Below are positions 38,461-49,228 of a stretch of DNA of 64,000 nt, piece by piece. A program made the position numbers and the translations under genes. The stretch lies in assembly GCA_917880725.1 (NCBI GenBank), contig OU862902.1:721371-785370 (forward strand), written 5' to 3'. Positions within the stretch are counted from its first letter, which is position 1; each line of letters opens with the position of its first letter. The DNA comes from Selenia dentaria (taxonomy: Eukaryota; Arthropoda; Insecta; Lepidoptera; Geometridae). Under the pieces are notes generated by a model. That model saw nothing but the letters and a program-made list of their open reading frames with translations, made no database searches and was not told where the DNA came from.

Positions 38461-39424
38461 TTGCACTAGTAAAATTTCTGCCAGAGGAGTACAAAATATC
38501 TACCTTCACACAGTTCGCATCACACAGAGGCCTTACTATCAGCTTCATAAAAACCATGCAAGTTCCGTGCAGTTCTTAAACATGACATAAACAGTTTTGA
38601 ATGAAATCATACCATGACGCTCATTTAGGTGAACTGTTTGCACATTGTTTTCTCAAAAGTGAATGGATAATGTTTTCTCTGACATTCTAACAATTTTCTA
38701 TAACCAATATTATATAAGCTGATAAACTGGATTTAGAGCGACATGTTAACGAGAGTCCATACAAAAAACAGGTGAACGGTTTTTCTGCGGTTCTTGAATA
38801 GTAGGCCTGGGCAGGCCTGCTTTAGCGTTGTCATGGTATGAATAAGCCGGGTAGTTTTCTAGAAGTCCTGCTTTAAGAGCTCATAGTAAGGCCCCAGTTC
38901 CCCAGAGATTTTCGCAAAGGTTTCAATGACCTTCGATTAGATGGCAGACAGTGCAGTAACGAGGGTAAATACTTTAACTAAATACATATTCATACAAAAA
39001 AGTATTTAATTTTTTCAGTACGAAATGGCAATTTCATACTTTAACCCCTAATACTTGGGACTGCAATGTCAGCGGGGAGCCAATCCGCGACATTATACAT
39101 GTAATAATAGTTGTGTAGTTGCAATATTATGTACAATACTATGAGCAGGCCGACGCATTCTTGTTATTCCAAATTAACTACCTAGTTAAACGCACACAGG
39201 ATAAACGCACAAACACAAAACTGGCCATATCAAAAGTACATTAGAGACACTAATTAACTTCTGAGTAGTGATGTACTTAATGTATACAATTATCCGCAAT
39301 AAAATAAAAAGGTATTCAATATTAAAGCGGATATTTATGGCACTGCCAATATGATATTTTATTAAACTTCCACAATTTTCCTGCATGAGATTTTCATACA
39401 AAGAGAAGTATTACGCGCTGTAGT
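38461..39424. other. No gene recognised
   Basis: Mixed AT-rich sequence without convincing open frames, RNA motifs or bounded repeats. Confidence 0.4.
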
Positions 39425-39577
39425 TTCAATAGAACCACGAGTAAATTAAGTTGCCCTTGGTACTATCGATAGGACTAAGGGGAGTTTGACTTGCCCGTGG
39501 TTCGATTAATAGAATCAAAGACAAAAAAAATTGCCCGTGGATCGACCAATAGAACTCCGCTATTGAACCACGGGCAA
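39425..39577. repeat. Five short TTGCCCGTGGTTC units in both orientations
   Basis: Forward units begin TTGCCC at 39451, 39491 and 39531. Inverse units lie at about 39425-39444 and 39561-39577. Each is about 17-22 bp with an AATAG end. The last forward and inverse pair can form a hairpin. The cluster looks like the remains of a small inverted-repeat element. Confidence 0.6.
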
Positions 39578-39905
39578 CAAACGGTATTTACAGCCTAATT
39601 TTGATAACACTTTACATTATTACATTTCTAATTATAGAAACTTGTTAAGTTTGGGGTACGGTACTTTATAGCCAAATCTGTCGCGAACGACGAAAACTAC
39701 AACCTCTTAACTGATCCAGATCGACTTAACCTGTAACCCTGTATACAACTTATTCCGTGTGAAGTTGTTTAATTTGAATGTTATAAATCACAAACGCTTA
39801 AGAAATCATTGTTTTTTATGATTTAGACATCCGACTAAAGCCTAATGAGAAAAGTAACTATCATTAAAGTGCCTCTACCATACACACTGTGATATTTATA
39901 TTGAT

Positions 39906-40015
39906 ACTAGCGACTGCCCGCGACTTCGTTTGCGTAGTAGGCTCGGCCTACGGCCTCTCCATAACTTTTCTTTTCTTGATTTTTCTTTCACAAGAACCTT
40001 CTCCTTACAGCAATG
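39906..40015. repeat. Dispersed lepidopteran-type repeat, copy A
   Basis: GACTGCCCGCGACTTCGTTT is followed by GCGTAGTAGGCTCGGCC and a stretch ending CAAGAACCTTCTCC. The copy at 42640-42750 shares this layout. Confidence 0.65.
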
Positions 40016-40111
40016 AACACAACAAAAAAGAAAAAAACAGGTGTGCGTCTCGGGACGCCCGACAGAAGTGATAACTTAAACTAAAGCCCCGATTTACATA
40101 TCAATAAATAC

Positions 40112-40495
40112 AGTAGCGAGTTAACTAGCGAATCCGCAAGTTAAGTTGTTATTGTCATTTGAACGACAAAGGCGAGTTAAGTAGTAAGTTGTAGATTAAG
40201 TTGAGTTGAATAAATCGCGATCCTATTTTCTGGCTAGTCCAGTGCGAAGTAGGCCCCTCTCGCGTCTCCCGCACCCCGCCAACTTAACTGGCCGGCATGT
40301 AGACGGGCGAGTTTAGCACCGTTCATAGATTTGTAGACAATTAGTAAGTAGTAAACAAAACAACCGACGCGACTTGTCTTTCTCGAAACGGTAACATAAG
40401 ACTACTTACTCGCCTACGTTTGGACGCTACTTACAACTTACTACTCAGTCACTTAAGTAACCAGTAGTAACTCGTTACTTAACTGAGCGCTGTGT
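40112..40495. mobile_element. MITE-like segment of AGTTAAGTAG words
   Basis: GCGAGTTAACTAGCGA at the left is roughly matched inversely at the right (CGTTACTTAACTGAGCGC). Many AGTAAGTTGTAG and inverse words lie between. There is no ORF. Boundaries are approximate and no target duplication was found. Confidence 0.35.
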
Positions 40496-40733
40496 GTTAA
40501 GAGTGAGAGGATGCGTGAGAGAAAGGGAAGCCAGACAGACTGGCGCCGTAACGCGTTACGTAACGAATCGGTTCACCCTCCCATGAGAAGTTATCAATTC
40601 AATCAGCGAAATAGTTCCATCCGTTCACACATGATGCGATGACCAATGAATTCATTTTTAGATATATAGATATAGATGATACCCATATTGATATTATATA
40701 AAGACAATTCTTATTGCCACATGGGGACTCATT

Positions 40734-42347
40734 TCATAATTCATTAAGTTCATCGCCCACTGGCTCAACTTTCACCACAACTTCTGGCTCCGTCTTCCAG
40801 GGTAATGCTTGAAAACTTTGTGGTTTAGCTTCTGGCATTGCAAAAGTGTCTACAAAAGGCTCTTGCAGTAGATCTGGTTTTGTTGTGTCTGGTAATTCCA
40901 TTTTGATGCTTGCTTTCGCTACAGGCTCTATCTCTGGCAATTCCACTTTGATGCTTGTTTTCACTACAGGCTCTATCTCTGGCAAATCCACTTTGATGCT
41001 GGTTTTCGCTACAGGCTCTCTCTCTGGCAATTCCACTTTGATGCTTGTTTTCGCTACAGGCTCTCTCTCTGGCAAATCCACTTTGATGCTGGTTTTCGCT
41101 ACAGGCTCTCTCTCTGGCAAATCCACTTTGATGCTTGTTTTCGCTACAGGCTCCCTCGAGTGTATCTTTATATGACGCAATAAATGTCCTTTTTGTCCAA
41201 ATTGACTATTACACAAAGAACATTGAAACCGTTTCTCCCCAGTGTGCGTCAGAGAATGTAGCGACAGTTGACTTTGATATTCAAACCCGGTATGACATAG
41301 CTTGCATTGGTAAGGGTTTACGCGAGTGTGTATTTTGCTATGTCGTTTTAAATGAGATTCGGAAGTAAATTTACTACTACACATGTCACACTGGAATGGT
41401 TTGTCCGCATAGTGCGTATTCATATGCCTCACTAAATGGGACTTTTGTCCAAACTTTCCGTTACAAACGTCACATTGGAACGGCCTCACTCCGGTGTGTT
41501 TGTTCATATGCCGGTTCAAATGATGTTTAGTAGCAAACTTACTATCACACACATCACACTGAAATGGTTTCTCCCCAGTGTGAGTTTTCAAATGCATTAA
41601 GAAATGACTTTTTGTAACAAATGTACTCGTGCACTCAGTACATTGATAAGGCTTTTGACCAGTATGAGTCATAACATGGCGTGCTAAATGAGTTTTAGTA
41701 GTACATTTCCTATCGCACATATGGCATGAGAACGGTTTGTCTCCAGAGTGTGATTTTATATGTCTCGCTAGATATGCATGAATAACAAATTTTCTATCGC
41801 ACATATTGCATTGGAATGGCTTATCACTCTTATGTAATGCCATTATATGCAGTTTCAGGTTATATGCAGTTGAAGACTTGTAGTCGCACATGTTACACCC
41901 AAAAGGTTTTACTCCAGTGTGTGTTGTCATATGCTTTTTTAAAGTACCCGATTGTACACATTTGTAATCGCACATGGAGCAACTGTACGGTTTCTCGCCC
42001 GTATGCGTCTTTATATGTCTCTCTAAATGATTTTTCGCTGCAAATTTAGAGTAACATATACTGCATTCAAATGGCTTTTCTCTTGTGTGAGTCATAATAT
42101 GTCGTGTTAAATGACTATTAGTGTCAAATTTACTGTCGCACAAATTACACTGATACCGTTTGTGGCCGGTGTGTACCTTCATATGCTGTTGTAAATTCTT
42201 TTTGCACGTGAACTCTTTATGGCAGATGTTACATTTATGTTCAATTCCTCCAGTGTGAGTATTGATGTGTCGTTTTAAATTACTTTTGCATATAAATGTA
42301 CTGTCACACATATAGCATTGGTAAAAGTTCCCTTCCGTGTGTGTCAT
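40734..42347 (-). CDS. C2H2 zinc-finger protein with 14 fingers and C-terminal repeats
   Basis: The protein has 537 residues from the ATG at 42347. Fourteen consecutive C2H2 fingers fill residues 1-397, joined by TGEKP-like linkers; finger 6 has one extra residue before its last His. Six 15-residue repeats follow (residues 398-487, pattern REPVAKTSIKVDLPE), then an acidic tail with VVVKVEPVGDEL. The product is probably a nuclear DNA-binding regulator. The repeated IKVE/IKVD and the final VKVE fit the sumoylation consensus. The frame is intact, unlike nearly everything else in the window. A likely 3' splice site lies at 42455, and an upstream exon frame ends in TAA two bases before this ATG, so the true N-terminus may differ. 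Confidence 0.85.
   Translation of the reverse strand: MTHTEGNFYQCYMCDSTFICKSNLKRHINTHTGGIEHKCNICHKEFTCKKNLQQHMKVHTGHKRYQCNLCDSKFDTNSHLTRHIMTHTREKPFECSICYSKFAAKNHLERHIKTHTGEKPYSCSMCDYKCVQSGTLKKHMTTHTGVKPFGCNMCDYKSSTAYNLKLHIMALHKSDKPFQCNMCDRKFVIHAYLARHIKSHSGDKPFSCHMCDRKCTTKTHLARHVMTHTGQKPYQCTECTSTFVTKSHFLMHLKTHTGEKPFQCDVCDSKFATKHHLNRHMNKHTGVRPFQCDVCNGKFGQKSHLVRHMNTHYADKPFQCDMCSSKFTSESHLKRHSKIHTRVNPYQCKLCHTGFEYQSQLSLHSLTHTGEKRFQCSLCNSQFGQKGHLLRHIKIHSREPVAKTSIKVDLPEREPVAKTSIKVDLPEREPVAKTSIKVELPEREPVAKTSIKVDLPEIEPVVKTSIKVELPEIEPVAKASIKMELPDTTKPDLLQEPFVDTFAMPEAKPQSFQALPWKTEPEVVVKVEPVGDELNEL
40887..41156 (-). repeat. Six tandem 45-bp units in the zinc-finger gene
   Basis: Each 45-bp unit encodes 15 residues. 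Five units keep the T-S-I-K-V-[D/E]-L-P-E core and the sixth reads ASIKMELPD. The four units nearest the fingers are almost identical at DNA level, so the array expanded recently or is kept uniform. Confidence 0.9.
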
Positions 42348-42348
42348 T

Positions 42349-42454
42349 TTAGTAGGTTGTGTTCACAAGCTTATTTAGTGCTTGGCAACAGATGTCCAAT
42401 ATCAGTTCATCCTCGTCACGAAGAGTCTTGTCTCCAAAGTAAGGATCTGGCCAT
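42349..42454 (-). other. Candidate upstream exon segment of the zinc-finger gene
   Basis: TTTTATGTTTCAG on the minus strand ends at 42455 and resembles a 3' splice site. The following frame reads LRDEDELILDICCQALNKLV and stops with TAA at 42351-42349. The zinc-finger ATG begins at 42347 in another frame. This could be a 5' UTR with an upstream frame, or the true coding exon with a frameshift between it and the fingers. Confidence 0.45.
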
Positions 42455-42639
42455 CTGAAACATAAAATAAACGTGAAAACATGTATGCAAAAAGAGGTTA
42501 GCGGGTACTCTTCTACATTAAAACTTCTGAACCAATTTGCTTCCAATTTGTATTATACTCGTACATAAAAGATGATCTAAAATAAAACATAAGCTAACCC
42601 TTTATTCTAGCAATGGGTACAATACATTTAAATATATAT

Positions 42640-42755
42640 ATACTAGCCACTGCCCGCGACTTTGTTCGCGTAGTAGGCTCGGCCTTCGGCCTCACTAAAA
42701 CCTCCCGTCTTTTCTTGGTTTTTCTTTCAGAAGAACCTTCTCCTGACGATACTTA
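42640..42755. repeat. Dispersed lepidopteran-type repeat, copy B
   Basis: CACTGCCCGCGACTTTGTTC is followed by GCGTAGTAGGCTCGGCC and ends in the same AGAAGAACCTTCTCC part as copy A at 39906. About 100 bp are shared. Confidence 0.65.
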
Positions 42756-44199
42756 ACATTATAGTGTGACCAGGAGAAATAGGGGTTCATTTTTATATAT
42801 ACCCTTTAAAATCAAATTTCTTTTAATCAGTATTGAAATCAATGAATTGATTAAAATGTATACCTAATAATAATAATGACAGCATTCCAACAATAATAAT
42901 AATAATGACAACATTTTACTGCTTAAGAAGTAAGTAGCTAAGTTGTGTCGCATTTTGTTGAACTCATATACTCAGAACATCATGATTTAACCAAATTGGA
43001 TTTAGTGGAATGTGTGGAACTAAAAGGGATTTAATTATCATTTTTAATTTAGGGTCTGTGTTGTGCAACAACTATGGTAGACCAATAGTGTACTTGTAGT
43101 AATATATAAACTCTAGCCTTGAGCATCCCGTATGTGGACTGATAGATCATCTTAGCTGCGCCAACATATGGTGAACCCTGAACCAAATCCACTCAAACCA
43201 GTTCACTGTAAATGGGTCATCTCTCAATGCAATCTGGGCACAATCCATCAGAAGATGTTACGCATCTTCTTAAAAGACAATTTATACTGGGTTCTGTTAT
43301 AGAAGACACCACCCGGTTTGTCGTAGTTATTGGGCTCTGGATAATTGAATTGTAATTGAGTATGTAACATAAATATAACGAGTTGTTTTCTAGTAGTTGT
43401 AGGACCCGGCAACAATAAATAATGTAATACACAAGATCCACACAGATAAAAACAAAACTACCGGTATCAAAATGTGGATTATTTGTCAACAAACGTAAAA
43501 CATTATTGGCAGCGAATCCTGATGGTCTTGTTAGTGTAAGTTAAATGTCCTAACAAAATTGTTAATTTAACACCTTAAGAAGGAATAAAACAATAGAAAA
43601 TATACTTCTACTTATTTAAAAACGACACGCTAGAATTACAGAAGAATCATAATGATTACTACCAAGGGGAATTACACTTAACTGGCCGAACCAATATTTT
43701 ATTTTGTAGAGCTCTAAACGCTTACATTAGTAAAAAATTAAAAGAGACAATGCATTTTGGCAGTAAGTGGAACCAATATTTAGAAACCTTTTATTTTAAG
43801 TGCCTATTACCAGAAATAATCGTCTTATACCACGAAATTGAACAGTAAGAAAGTGAAAAAGATTGGCCATGGAATAGTTACTATATGATGAACTTTAGAT
43901 TTACAAAATTTGATTGTGATTTCATTATTTTAATCAAAAATAGTCAAGAAAACATGATGAACAACACTAGCTCATCAATAAAATAAACATGACAAATTTG
44001 ATTTAAACTACTGTTATCATTAAATATTAAAGAAAGGCCACGTTTATATATTAGGTATCCTTTTATTATATAATCTATTCAAATCTGTTTTCTGGATGTT
44101 TTAACACAGTGGAATATCTACCCAATTTTTATGGTTGTTGTATGTTCATGTCTCTTTTAATAATTTATTTATGAAAAAAAAACATAGGGACATGCCAAT
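42756..44199. other. AT-rich intergenic, AAT microsatellites
   Basis: (AAT)n tracts lie at about 42868-42906. No gene, RNA or bounded element was recognised in the remaining sequence. Confidence 0.4.
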
Positions 44200-45235
44200 A
44201 GAGGCCGTAAATTGTTTGGCACAATAATCATTGATCCACTGATATTATCCGGGGAGGAAACAGGGGACTAGACGTAGCCCTTGTGTTTCTTTTTAATAAT
44301 AAGACATGAATCTACTGGAAGGCTAATATTTTCAATCACTTCCTCTGCAGTCCATTGAGTAGTAACAACCTTCACAATACCCAAATGAGTTGTTTCAAAG
44401 GTTGGGATAAATTCTTTACATTCTATGCTTCTCCTTCTTTTTTATGTTTATTCATTTGCGAGATTGTCGCAATTTCAGCAATGTCGCATGGGTAGAGCAG
44501 ACTTAACCACTTCACTGGCAATTAAGTAATTGGCTAAATGTGCATCGTTAAGAGATAAAGATACCCTGTTTCTCCCAATTTTCTGCCGAATACCATTCAC
44601 AATATTCATTAAATAGTTTTGCCTCAGACATCGTCCAAAATTCATTGGCTGAAATGGACAATGAATCTTCTGCACATGCAAAACAAATTAACCCTTATCC
44701 AACTACATAAACAACTGCCTATTTGAAAGTACTTATGCAGGAGTATTTGGAGTTTGTTAACGTCACTGGAGGTGACATACCTAAACGAATCAGTATTCCG
44801 ACTATCCTCTATAACTGAAAACTGCTGTTGGTAGGCATTTGACCCAATGGGATGATTGAATACTGAGGTGCATTGTTACACTTTTTAAAAACATTTTTGA
44901 ATGTAAAAGGTTTGAGCATTTGTTTGAATCTGTTAACCGCCCCGCTATCTAGCTAGATCATTCTAGCCTATCTAGGTATCCTAGTCCATCAAGCTACTAG
45001 GACATCCATTAAGAGTCTGATGCAACAGATACAAATTCCACCGGGGATGGAATTGAGTACCTACGAGATACTATCTGGATCTTGGAATGAACCTATTTGG
45101 ATATTTTCGAGGAGCCAACAATAGCCTTGGTCCTCGTCCGTAAAAACAAAAGCATAACCCTACCTCGAAAACAAATGAAATCTACTATATGTAAATTGTA
45201 AACAACAAAATACTTACCTGGATATAACAAGTAAT
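44200..45235 (-). pseudogene. LINE ORF1 (Gag-like) relic
   Basis: Minus-strand frames give IHCPFQPMNFGRCLRQ and IGRNRVSLSLNDAHLANYL at 44475-44681. After frame breaks, EFIPTFETTHLGIVK and QWTAEEVIENISLP follow near 44350-44440. This order resembles the RNA-binding region of ORF1 in Jockey-like insect LINEs. Further upstream, near 45120-45150, a TDEDQGYCWLLEN segment may be its N-terminus. A GTAAGT word lies at about 45222. The copy is heavily decayed. Confidence 0.45.
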
Positions 45236-45425
45236 AAATAAAATAACAACTCAAAAAATTAGTACTATTGTTTACATTACACACTTACACACATGGGCAG
45301 TGTTGCCAGATGCCTGCAAGCTTTAGCACAGACAAGGGCCGAGTTCAGAACCTTGGTGAGAGCGCACTCGGAGTGCACTCGGAGTGCATTTTTTCGCACT
45401 AACGCCGTTCCAACACTTATGCCGT

Positions 45426-45905
45426 GGTCCGTATTGCGATAATTTTGCTCACAGTGCTATCGTCTACCAAAGCTGGTCCGAGATAAATATCGCGATTTTG
45501 ACAGCTCGTGGCACTGTAAGCGTGTTGTTAATTCGGACCAAAGTTGTAGCAATAACGAACCATTTGCGCGCGAAAAACAAAAATCATAAAAATATCGTGC
45601 ATAGTGTGAAGGTTAACTATGTAGTGTGTGGATTAAAAAGAAATAATGGAATGGATGGACCGACTTTATAACTTTTACATCAAAAAGAAGGGACACCAGT
45701 AAATACATTGTAGAAATAAACAAACACCTGTCACTTTTGACAGAACGCTCACGACGATTATGGTGTAGAGCATGGTTCATGTAATCGTCAATATGGCGGC
45801 AGTTAAGACGTCATCGATGACGTAGCGTGGACCATCGTAATCACGCTCACGGTGAAAGGGACCGACTTTTATCGCGCTAATATCGATTATAGCCAATTAG
45901 GACCG
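45426..45905 (+). mobile_element. MITE-like element, copy 1 of 2
   Basis: About 480 bp beginning GGTCCGTATTGCGATAA and ending AGCCAATTAGGACC. It is repeated in direct orientation at 46677-47151. The ends are imperfect inverted repeats of each other. Short frames inside have no recognisable domain. Confidence 0.55.
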
Positions 45906-45943
45906 CAGTGTTAGGGTAAAGTACTCGGTTGTTCTAACTCGAG

Positions 45944-46211
45944 CGTTCCAAACCTCAGAGCGTCGCAACATTTTAACCATCAAAATCGATCGGTAAAAGG
46001 TTGCAACCCGAATCTGACATAAGTTTTGACCAATCAGACTACAACAAACTTCTTCTTCTTCTCTCGTCTCAAAGAAAATTAGGTAAGGATCAAGTGATTT
46101 GTCAATGTCGAATTTGTCAGTCTGTTTGAGGTTAATAAACAACCGTGGCCGTTCCGTACCTCAAAGCGAGTTAGAAAACTTCTAAACAACCGCGCTCTGA
46201 GGTACGGAACG
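45944..46211. mobile_element. Small inverted-repeat element with internal hairpin
   Basis: CGTTCCAAACCTCAGAGCG (45944-45962) is inverted at 46193-46211 with two differences. A third copy at 46150-46168 is in the left-end orientation and can pair with the right end across 24 nt. No ORF is present. Confidence 0.5.
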
Positions 46212-46230
46212 ACCCCCAGCTATAGTGCTT

Positions 46231-46637
46231 CAGTGTTGCCAGATTGGGAGATTGGGCTACTCAAATGCCGCCAGCGGCGACAAGAAATTCCGAATTGGCG
46301 ACTTGTCGCCGATGGGGCTATCTCAAAATTAGTTGGGCGACGCCAAATAAATTATAAAGTGACCTAAATTTTTGTTTACAGATAATTATACATTATTAAC
46401 AATAAATAAGATAAGCAAGATAGCAATATCGATGACTAGATATTCTACCTAATATGTGTGAGTATCTACAACAGTTTGTATTGTTGAAATCTAAATCTGA
46501 AAAAAGTAGATTATAATATAAATATAATATAATATAAGATAATTAATAAAGAATAAAATAATTAAAGAATTTCTTGTCGCCGCTGGAGGCATGTGAGTAG
46601 CCCAATTGGCGATAAATCGCCCAATCTGGCAGCACTG
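46231..46637. mobile_element. 407-bp MITE, hAT-like ends
   Basis: The left end CAGTGTTGCCAGATTGGG is matched by the inverse of the right end, which begins CAGTGCTGCCAGATTGGG. Similarity continues about 65 bp inward through GCGGCGACAAGAAATTC, with one indel. The terminal CAGTG pattern is like hAT. The 8-bp flanks TAGTGCTT and AAATGATT are not identical, so superfamily assignment is tentative. No transposase. Confidence 0.6.
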
Positions 46638-46676
46638 AAATGATTCTGACAGCTCGATACACTAAATACAAACAGC

Positions 46677-47151
46677 GGTCCGTTTTGGGATATTTTTGCT
46701 CACAGTGCTAACGTCTACCAAAGCCGGTCCGAGATAAATATCGCGATTTTTACAACTCATGGCACTGTAAGCGTGTTGATAAATCGGACCAGAGTTAGCA
46801 ATAACGAACCATTTGCGCGCGAAAAACAAATTCATAAAAATATCGTGCATAGTGTGAAGGTTAACTATGTGGTGTGTGGATTAAAAAGAAAAAATGGAAT
46901 GGATGAACCGACTTTTACAACTTTTACATCAAAAACAAGGGACACCAGTATAGACATTGTAGAAATAAACAAACACCTGTCACTTTTGACAGAACGCTCA
47001 CGAAGATAACGGTGTAGAGCATGGTTCATGTAATCGTCAATATGGCGGCAGTTAAGACTTCATCGATGAGCATGGGCCATCGTAATCACACTCACGGTGA
47101 AAGGGACCGACTGTTATCGCGCTTAAATCGATTATGGCTGATTGGGACCAG
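46677..47151 (+). mobile_element. MITE-like element, copy 2 of 2
   Basis: Direct-orientation partner of the copy at 45426, with most bases conserved over about 475 bp. The right end reads GGCTGATTGGGACC. The Harbinger-like element begins eight bases later. Confidence 0.55.
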
Positions 47152-47158
47152 TATCTTA

Positions 47159-48524
47159 GGCCGTGCGCGCACTGCGTTGCGTTTTTATAACGCATACTCT
47201 GTGAAGTACGGAGAGTCATAGAAGTGCGCGCACTGCGGTGAAATAAACGCGTGCGGTGAAGTCATCGCTACAAATTTACGGTGAGTCTACCGCACTAATT
47301 TTTGTATCGTGTAGAGATCTATGGAAAACCGCGCACTGCGTTGAAAGAAATGCACGGAGGCACACAGTTGCTGTTGGAACGTGACACCGATATGTCATCA
47401 CAATACTGGATAGAAAATATTACAGTGAGTTCGTATTTTTGGTTTTGGTCGTTTCGTTTCTATTAAAATTGTCTCATTAATATGATGAAATCTCTTTAAT
47501 GACATTTTAAATAGATAAATGTATTAAATAACATAATTAATAAAATACGGTCTTTACCGCCCACGTATGGTACTTCAATATGGTCTTTTTAAGTAAGTAT
47601 TTTTAGCTACAGGTATGATAATTATATATGTATATGTAGTTATATAATACATATATTGTGTATATATATATACCTACATATACATTTATTTATTTTATTT
47701 ATTTATTAATATGAACGCACTTGCAGTTATACATATTATTAGTTCTTAAATGAAACAAAACAAAGTCTTAGCCAATAAAGTAATTTAAAACTAAAATTAT
47801 ATACAATGTCAAACTTAAATAATAATACTTAATAAAGTACATATAATTATCAAAATCATTTATTAGTTTATTTATTACTGGCTACGCTCCGCGGTTTCAA
47901 CCGCGGGGTAAAGGATGATAATGATGATGAATCAAATACAGTTTGTTACTCAGGCATAATGTAGCTTCTTCTGGCAAAAGAATGTATTCTATCGGTTCAG
48001 TAGTTTTTACGTTTATCCATTACAAACAAACAAACGATCATATATTTCCTCTTTATTATAAGAGTAGATATGGTTCACTGTGACTTTGACTTTGGTTAAT
48101 ACCAAGATATGAATAATGTGGCCTAGTTTGTACGGGTGTAACTATTGCTTATTTTAACATGAAAAAGTAGTCATCTTTTTTGATACGAAAGTAGATCGTT
48201 ATATCTTACGAAAAATAAGCCCTTCATAGGTCTTAAGGCCGCCAAGGGATGTACCCAATACCGTTTGGGTAGCCTTTTTTACGTAATAATAAATATATAC
48301 AGATAGCAACTCTTTTATGATAGTTCATAACGATGACGTGTAGTGTGGCGACCACAGCTATATTCGAATAACAAAACGTGCCCTATAGTCAACCATCTCC
48401 GGTCTCCCCTATTCGAATGACAAAACGTACGTTCGTTTGTTTCGCCGCAGTGCGCGGACCCCTCACTGCGTTTATTCTACCGTACGGTAGAAAAAACACA
48501 ACGCAAGGCAGTGCAAGCACGGCC
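47159..48524. mobile_element. PIF/Harbinger-like non-autonomous element with TTA duplication
   Basis: The left end GGCCGTGCGCGCACTGCG is matched inversely by the right end (GGCCGTGCTTGCACTGCC when reversed), and TTA flanks both (47156-47158 and 48525-48527). A three-base TTA/TAA duplication is characteristic of PIF/Harbinger. The 1366-bp interior has no transposase. It contains further GCGCACTGCG words near both ends, TA-rich repeats, and a short repeat with CCGCGGTTTCAACCGCGG at about 47890. Confidence 0.6.
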
Positions 48525-48941
48525 TTATAGTAGTAACTAGAAACTCTCGGCGATAGAGTCGGCATGTCATCCGTCTTTGCTGTTCAGCCGACTGTAGTCG
48601 AGCAATTCCGACCCCATTGAAAGACCTACTTCTAAAGCTGGGCATTGACGGTCAGTTTTTCGCGTTAGTTCAACTAACGTCCATCCAAAATTTGATCGTG
48701 AGTATCGAATCATTACTCCAGTGTTTTAACTGACGACGCGCCTTGAAATTTTCCGTGACTACCATAATCCGACCAGGCGCGTCGCGCCTATCTGCCCGTG
48801 AGTGTGTGATCGTCATTCCAATTGGCGTCAGTTCACTCGCAGCCTCAGACTACATAACGGTTCTCGCAGCCCCCGCGGTGATTGAGCGTGTTGTTGTATA
48901 CAGCTTTTGTTTTTAAAATGGAGGTATCCTTTGGACGTGCC
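48525..48941. other. Flank of the errantivirus-like fragment, no gene
   Basis: No coding frame was recognised. CATTGACGGTCAGTTTTTCG at about 48647 recurs with small changes at 51697. Confidence 0.4.
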
Positions 48942-49207
48942 AATTACGTTAACGGCAGTTAGAAGATCGAAAAAAAACCGAAATTAATTTATATATTTAA
49001 TTAATTAAAAAGAATATAACTAATTTATATTTCCTAATGAATAACCATTCCGCTTCGAAGTAGGAATATGGAATGCTTATTCTTACAAATAGATTTAACA
49101 CGCAGTGTCCGATTGACGTCATTGCTGCGTTAGCGAATTATACGTGTTCAATAACTATCGGTGCATCTGCAACGTCGGCGATCTTCATATAATAGACCTA
49201 CGTAATT
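48942..49207 (-). repeat. 3' LTR of the minus-strand errantivirus-like gypsy
   Basis: In minus-strand reading the 266-bp LTR starts AATTACGTAGGTCTA and ends GTTAACGTAATT, so its ends are inverted copies of AATTACG. A purine-rich tract (CTAGGGGTGGAGG) lies directly upstream at about 49208-49220. It matches the LTRs of the plus-strand copy at 51987 and 63912. Confidence 0.85.
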
Positions 49208-49228
49208 CCTCCACCCCTAGAACGGCGA

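Noticed and set aside
46230..46640. hAT duplication TAGTGCTT / AAATGATT for the 407-bp MITE
   Set aside because: Only five of eight positions agree, so it is not usable as evidence.
47020..47221. Coding gene in the right MITE copy
   Set aside because: The frame spans the MITE and the start of the Harbinger-like element and has no domain.
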